Of a stretch of DNA of 64,000 nucleotides, positions 58,109-64,000 are shown one piece after another. The position numbers were made by a program, and so were the translations under genes. The DNA is taken from positions 62,001-126,000 of the forward strand of contig NZ_MSJM01000001.1 in NCBI RefSeq assembly GCF_001921845.1. The letters are read 5' to 3'. The stretch comes from Streptococcus cuniculi. Lineage in GTDB: Bacteria; Bacillota; Bacilli; Lactobacillales; Streptococcaceae. Under the pieces are notes generated by a model. The model was not told the origin of the DNA. It ran no database searches and worked only from the letters and a program-made list of their open reading frames with translations. Every line of letters begins with the position of its first letter. Positions within the stretch are counted from its first letter, which is position 1.

Positions 58109-58312
58109 TTATCCACGCAAGAACAATGTCATCGCAAGGGTTACGAAGAAAGTACCCTCGATAAAGGCAACGCCCATGAATACCCCTGTCATTAGTTTGC
58201 TTTGTAATTCAGGTTGACGTGCTGTTGAGCTAAGATAGCTGGCAACCAAGAGTCCCTCACCAACACTAACACCCAAACAGGCAATACCTAAAGCTAATGC
58301 AGATACATCCAT
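58109..58312 (-). CDS. atpE: ATP synthase subunit c
   Basis: A 67-residue two-helix hairpin. The proton-carrying Glu is in MGVAFIEGTFFVTLAM near 46-61. Short length and Glu (not Asp) fit streptococcal c subunits. First gene of the operon, with a ribosome site AAAGGAG and a strong promoter upstream. Confidence 0.95.
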   Translation of the reverse strand: MDVSALALGIACLGVSVGEGLLVASYLSSTARQPELQSKLMTGVFMGVAFIEGTFFVTLAMTLFLRG

Positions 58313-58347
58313 TTTTTAATTCTCCTTTAAAATTTTTATACCATGAT

Positions 58348-58376
58348 AGCATACTCCTAAAAAATGCTTTTGTCAA
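58348..58376 (-). promoter_or_regulatory. Promoter of the ATP synthase operon
   Basis: Minus-strand TTGACA (58371-58376, perfect -35) and TATGCT (58348-58353) are spaced by 17 bp, about 35 bp upstream of atpE. Confidence 0.82.
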
Positions 58377-58419
58377 GAAAAGACAGTATTTGGAAGCGTT
58401 TTTTGACAGGAGTGTCTAG

Positions 58420-58449
58420 AAAAAAGAAAAGACTGAATATCTTTTCTTC
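58420..58449 (-). terminator. Terminator of the ligA-lipid kinase genes
   Basis: On the minus strand AGAAAAGA and TCTTTTCT pair around a 7-base loop, followed by T. The hairpin begins directly after the lipid kinase stop and lies upstream of the atp promoter. Confidence 0.75.
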
Positions 58450-58453
58450 CTAT

Positions 58454-59485
58454 TTATATTGTTCCTTCCAAATGGTCCGCTTCTTCGATAAAGCGTTTGG
58501 CCATATCTTCTCGGCTCATATCGTCCGTATCAAGGGTGATGGCTTCATCTGCCACCTTGTCCGTGTCTGCGAAAAATTCGATATGGTTGGCAAGGTTAAT
58601 CAACTCGACAGGAGCATCTCCTCCGTACTCACCGTCAAGGTTCAGCATCATGCGATTGCTACTATCCAAGGATTCAACGGTTAGTTGACGCGTTTTGATG
58701 TATTCAATCTTGTCGCTATCGACATGCTTACCACCATCGATAACCAGGCGAATCAAGTGCAGAATTTCAAAGAGATTCCCCGTCTTGACCATGATGAGCG
58801 TAAACATGCCATCGTCTAACTTAGCATCTGGAACAATCTGCTCAAAACCACCGATGGAATTGGTCAGGGCCACGAAAATCATTGAGATTTTCCCTTCAAA
58901 CACTCCTTCATCATGGCTCACACGAACGGGGGTGAATTGAACCCGAGGCAGTAATTCTGCCCCTTTTACGACATAGGCCAGATAGCCAAAAATCGTCTTG
59001 AGCTGGCTTGGAACACTGTAGGTCAATTCTGTCAGGGTTCCAGCTGCTGCAATATTGATAAAATAATTCTCTCCGACTGATTCATTTTTTGCAAGTCCGA
59101 TGTCCATGAGAATAGTCTGCCCTTTGCCAATCACCTTGGCCGCCTCAATCGGATTGCCCCTTGGAATTTTCAAGGCACGGGCATAATCATTGGTCGTTCC
59201 TGTTGGAATAATCGCCATCTGTGGCCGCTTAGGGGGAAAGGAAAGGCCATTGACCACTTCGTTAATGGTCCCATCTCCGCCCGCCGCGATAATTAAGTCA
59301 AAGCCTGCTTGTGCAGCCCTTGTTGCTTCATTTTTAGCGGAGTCTTTTTCAGGACTTGTTTGAAAGGCAGAGGTTTCATACCCAAAACCTTCTAAAATAT
59401 GCAAGACTTCTGCTACATTTTTCTTCATGATTTCCTGCCCAGAAACAGGATTATAAATCAATCGTGCGCGTTTTCTTTGTTCCAT
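58454..59485 (-). CDS. Diacylglycerol kinase-like lipid kinase (DgkB/YegS family)
   Basis: A 343-residue DAGK-family enzyme. LIYNPVSGQEIMKKNV lies at 9-24, the ATP-binding GGDGTINEVVNGL near 68-80, and PTGTTNDYARAL near 91-102. The family phosphorylates diacylglycerol left over from lipoteichoic acid synthesis, returning it to phospholipid synthesis. It starts 9 bp after ligA and shares its transcript. Confidence 0.88.
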   Translation of the reverse strand: MEQRKRARLIYNPVSGQEIMKKNVAEVLHILEGFGYETSAFQTSPEKDSAKNEATRAAQAGFDLIIAAGGDGTINEVVNGLSFPPKRPQMAIIPTGTTNDYARALKIPRGNPIEAAKVIGKGQTILMDIGLAKNESVGENYFINIAAAGTLTELTYSVPSQLKTIFGYLAYVVKGAELLPRVQFTPVRVSHDEGVFEGKISMIFVALTNSIGGFEQIVPDAKLDDGMFTLIMVKTGNLFEILHLIRLVIDGGKHVDSDKIEYIKTRQLTVESLDSSNRMMLNLDGEYGGDAPVELINLANHIEFFADTDKVADEAITLDTDDMSREDMAKRFIEEADHLEGTI

Positions 59486-59493
59486 ATGTGTAC

Positions 59494-61467
<1,974 letters not shown>

Positions 61468-61607
61468 TGATTTTAGCAAGAAAGAAGATAGAAAGTCTGC
61501 TTTTTCTCTGACTGAAAATGGTTGATTTCTGCTTTTTTTAAGAAGAAAGAGTATAATAGAATTATCGATTATGAAACGAAACAAAACATACTATTTGGAG
61601 GTGCCTT

Positions 61608-61748
61608 ATGGCTGTCACATACAAACGAAAAGATGATTTAGAAAAAATGTTGGAAGAATTTGCTTCTTTTGATGCGCTTGAGCAGGTGGAATTTCCTGAT
61701 TCCAAGGTAAAAAAAGAAACTCCTGCCAAGGAAGCCTCTGAAAAGTAG
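61608..61748 (+). CDS. Small conserved streptococcal protein (SPJ_0845-like)
   Basis: A 46-residue, highly charged protein starting MAVTYKRKDDLEKMLEEF and ending KKETPAKEASEK. A TATAAT box at 61552-61557 and a GGAGG ribosome site seven bases before ATG support it. It resembles a short family of streptococcal proteins of unknown function. It ends 8 bp before the permease gene and is probably its operon partner. Confidence 0.75.
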   Translation: MAVTYKRKDDLEKMLEEFASFDALEQVEFPDSKVKKETPAKEASEK

Positions 61749-61756
61749 GTTCGGCC

Positions 61757-62659
61757 ATGTTGGGATTCCAAAACTTGCCAGCTTCTGTCTTACAAGCAGG
61801 AGCGATTTTTCTTTCCATTATCATTGAGGCCCTGCCCTTTGTCCTCATCGGTTCCCTGATTTCAGGCTTTATCGAGGTGTATGTCACACCAGACCGTGTC
61901 CATCGAGCCTTACCTAACAATCGTTTTTTGAGAATCCTCTTTGGAACCTTTATCGGCTTTATTTTTCCCTCCTGCGAATGTGGGATTGTACCGATTGTCA
62001 ACCGATTGTTGGAGAAAAAAGTGCCGACTTATACGGCAATTCCTTTTCTAGCAACGGCCCCTGTCATCAATCCGATTGTCCTATTTGCGACCTTTACCGC
62101 TTTTGGTAATTCAGTCAAATTCGCATTCTACCGCGCACTTGGTTCGATTCTGGTCGCTCTAGTCTTAGGGATTTTTCTGGGATTTTTCCAGACAGGCTCT
62201 ATTTTAAAAGAGCAGGCTTCTCCCTTGCATACGCATGATTTTTCCCATTTGAGCGGCTGGAAAAAGGTCGGACAAGCCTTGATACAAAGTATCGATGAAT
62301 TTTTTGATACGGGGCGCTACTTGGTGTTTGGTTGCCTCTTTGCCAGCCTCGTCCAAGTCTACATTCCGACCAGTATCTTGACCCGGATTGGTCACAATCC
62401 CTTTACAGCCATTCTCTTGATGATGCTGCTTGCTTTTTTGCTGTCTCTCTGTTCCGAAGCTGATGCCTTTATCGGGGCGTCCCTACTTTCGAGCTTTGGC
62501 TTTGCACCAATTATGGCCTTTCTCGTTATCGGTCCTATGATTGACATTAAAAACCTCATCATGATGAAGCATTCCTTTAAGACATCTTTTATTCTGCAAT
62601 TTATCGGAATCATCTCTGTTGTCATCGCCCTGTACTGTCTTGCAATAGGAGGTCTCTAA
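61757..62659 (+). CDS. DUF318-family permease (YcgR/ArsP-like)
   Basis: A 300-residue protein with about eight membrane segments. The repeated motif PSCECGIVPIV near 73-83 (Cys-rich) and the LSLCSEADAFIGASLL stretch near 231-246 are marks of the DUF318 permeases. Substrates are unknown for most members; ArsP exports organoarsenicals. The next gene, 1 bp away, is a TIGR03943 protein, and the two families usually occur together. Confidence 0.88.
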   Translation: MLGFQNLPASVLQAGAIFLSIIIEALPFVLIGSLISGFIEVYVTPDRVHRALPNNRFLRILFGTFIGFIFPSCECGIVPIVNRLLEKKVPTYTAIPFLATAPVINPIVLFATFTAFGNSVKFAFYRALGSILVALVLGIFLGFFQTGSILKEQASPLHTHDFSHLSGWKKVGQALIQSIDEFFDTGRYLVFGCLFASLVQVYIPTSILTRIGHNPFTAILLMMLLAFLLSLCSEADAFIGASLLSSFGFAPIMAFLVIGPMIDIKNLIMMKHSFKTSFILQFIGIISVVIALYCLAIGGL

Positions 62660-62660
62660 A

Positions 62661-63476
62661 ATGATTCGATTCTTACTATTAGCAGGGTATTTTGAAATGA
62701 CCCTCTATCTCTACGTTTCTGGAAAACTCGACCAGTACATCAACCTGCATTACTCTTATCTAGCCTATCTCTCCATGGTCTTAACCTTCCTACTAGCCCT
62801 CGTCCAGCTCTATATCTGGGTTAAGCAACTGGAAACGCATAGCCATTTATCAACGAAAATAGCCAAACTGACCAGTATTGCCCTCCTGCTCATTCCCTTG
62901 ATTGTCGCTTGGGGCTTTCCAACGGTCCATCTGGACTCAACGACCGTTGCGGCTAAGGGCTACCATTTCCCACTCGCAGCAGGAACGGATACAGAAATTC
63001 AAGAGCAAGAAGGCACCACTGTCCAATACTTGAAACCCGATACCTCTGCCTACTTCACCAAATCCAGCTATCAAAGCGAAATGCGTAAGGTTGCCGAGCG
63101 CTATTTAGACCAAGAGATTATCAGCGTCACCAGCGAAAATTACATGGAAGTGATGGAGGCCATCTATGACTATCCCAATGAATTTGTCGGCAAACACCTT
63201 GAAATGGTAGGCTTTGTCTACAACGACCCTGATAATCCAAAACAGCAATTTCTCTTCCGCTTTGGAATTATCCACTGTATCGCTGATTCTGGTGTCTACG
63301 GCCTCCTGTCCACAGGACAGGAGACGGATTTCCCAGACAATACTTGGGTTCAGGCCAAGGGAACAATCAAACTCTCCTATCACAACTCCCTCCAGCAGGC
63401 TCTTCCAACACTTGAGCTGACGGAATACACCAAGATTGAACAACCCAAAAATCCCTATGTCTACCGTGTCTTTTAA
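62661..63476 (+). CDS. TIGR03943/DUF1980 family protein (YcgQ-like)
   Basis: A 271-residue protein with three N-terminal membrane helices (about 2-18, 30-52, 70-88), then an external domain with YDYPNEFVGKHLEMVGFVYND near 167-187 and FRFGIIHCIADSGVYGLL near 197-214. This matches TIGR03943, which pairs with DUF318 permeases. Function is unknown. In other Firmicutes such pairs have been linked to metal homeostasis, but no Zur or other metal box was identified here. Confidence 0.85.
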   Translation: MIRFLLLAGYFEMTLYLYVSGKLDQYINLHYSYLAYLSMVLTFLLALVQLYIWVKQLETHSHLSTKIAKLTSIALLLIPLIVAWGFPTVHLDSTTVAAKGYHFPLAAGTDTEIQEQEGTTVQYLKPDTSAYFTKSSYQSEMRKVAERYLDQEIISVTSENYMEVMEAIYDYPNEFVGKHLEMVGFVYNDPDNPKQQFLFRFGIIHCIADSGVYGLLSTGQETDFPDNTWVQAKGTIKLSYHNSLQQALPTLELTEYTKIEQPKNPYVYRVF

Positions 63477-63576
63477 TCAAAAAAATATCTCTCGCAATCG
63501 CTACTCTCTAAACATCGTATTCTGCATCCGCAACTGCACGTTGAGTGAACAAAGGTCCGAAGATGATTTTTGACCT

Positions 63577-63774
63577 ACGACAAACGCATGAAGAAAATTT
63601 AGTTTTCAGAAATCATGTTTTCAATTGTTCGTGTTAGCATTTAAAAAAATTGCAGTATCATTAAGCTATTAACGAGAAAAAATTACTATTTCTTCCAAAA
63701 AGGTGATGAAATGGTTTCAAAAAATTGCACTTATCAAAAATTAGGATAGGTGCAATTTTTCATGCGTTTGTCGT
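63577..63774. repeat. Perfect 16-bp inverted repeats enclosing a 166-bp segment
   Basis: ACGACAAACGCATGAA at 63577-63592 is perfectly inverted at 63759-63774. The enclosed DNA holds a terminator hairpin beside the right copy and no gene. The layout suggests a miniature element or a relic of one. The rest of the 63477-63852 gap holds nothing else except the zwf promoter. Confidence 0.6.
63720..63761 (+). terminator. Terminator hairpin after the DUF318/TIGR03943 operon
   Basis: The arms AAAAATTGCACTTATC and GATAGGTGCAATTTTT pair over 16 positions with one G-T pair and end in T. The hairpin could work in both directions. It lies about 245 bp beyond the stop at 63476. Confidence 0.7.
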
Positions 63775-63812
63775 GTTTTTGACGAGTAGCAGGTGAATTT
63801 TCAGACAATTTA

Positions 63813-63821
63813 TGATATACT
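63813..63821 (+). promoter_or_regulatory. Promoter of zwf
   Basis: TATACT (63816-63821) with TGA before it is an extended -10, about 31 bp upstream of the zwf ATG. No strong -35 is seen. Confidence 0.5.
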
Positions 63822-63852
63822 AATACTAAATTCTACAGATTGGAAACCATTT

Positions 63853-64000
63853 ATGTCATCACACGTATTATTTACTATTTTTGGAGCGAGTGGGGATCTT
63901 GCCAAACGCAAACTCTATCCCTCACTTTTTCGATTATATAAAGCTGGGCATATCGGACAGCACTTTGCCGTGATTGGTACTGCACGCCGTCCTTGGACCA
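63853..64000 (+). CDS. zwf: Glucose-6-phosphate 1-dehydrogenase, 5' part only
   Basis: The frame opens at 63853 and runs off the window after 49 codons. The NADP motif [20 protein letters not shown] lies at residues 7-26, with VIGTARR near 41-47, both typical of Zwf. It makes 6-phosphogluconolactone and NADPH at the entry to the pentose phosphate pathway. The ribosome site is weak (GGAAA). Confidence 0.92.
   Translation, partial: MSSHVLFTIFGASGDLAKRKLYPSLFRLYKAGHIGQHFAVIGTARRPWT

Overview
The window is chromosomal DNA of a Streptococcus. The evidence is a rhamnose-polysaccharide locus of the rgp/gac type with rmlABCD, the pheS-GNAT-pheT order behind a Phe T-box, the murA-epuA-endA order, an ATP synthase operon in the streptococcal c-a-b-delta-alpha-gamma-beta-epsilon order, MtaR boxes at methionine genes, and many BOX/MITE-like intergenic repeats. 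I cannot fix the species. Nearly all genes lie on the minus strand, so the window reads backwards relative to transcription. No tRNA, rRNA, CRISPR array, prophage or intact insertion sequence was seen.

Positions 1-15094 (minus strand) hold a cell-wall rhamnan locus. rmlABC makes most of dTDP-rhamnose and a separate rmlD completes it. A gacI/gacJ/gacK-like set (GT2, DUF2304, PST flippase) should supply a polyprenyl-phosphate-linked side-chain sugar. rgpA-rgpB start the rhamnan chain and rgpC-rgpD export it. After rgpD, where rgpE/rgpF would be expected, there is a LicD-family protein, a WsaF-like glycosyltransferase, a GT2 rhamnosyltransferase and the start of a membrane protein. A bactoprenol glucosyltransferase gene with its centre deleted and a probable galE relic are scars of past recombination.

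Positions 15168-29650 hold housekeeping genes: nif3-like, trmK, dnaD, metA, apt, recJ, a methyltransferase, two small membrane proteins, cls, an SDR, rnz, hflX and miaA. Positions 29890-31026 are a gene-free run of repeats and hairpins. A CynX-like transporter and a MetE-like protein diverge from a shared upstream region. They are followed by a two-component system with an FtsX/MacB-type ABC exporter, then a cell-wall surface protein (signal peptide, GA-like helical repeats, G5 domain, sorting signal) split by a one-base frameshift, a DUF4956 plus VTC-domain pair, and an orphan small gene.

Positions 43758-63476 hold a cytidine deaminase-like gene, a DUF2087 gene, pheST, endA/epuA/murA, the complete F1Fo ATP synthase operon, a lipid kinase, ligA, and a small protein with a DUF318 permease/TIGR03943 pair. 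The window ends in the first 49 codons of zwf. The most unusual feature is a 440-bp block of mosaic repeats inside the ATP synthase operon, between atpG and atpD. The same repeat family occurs near 25 kb and 30.4 kb.
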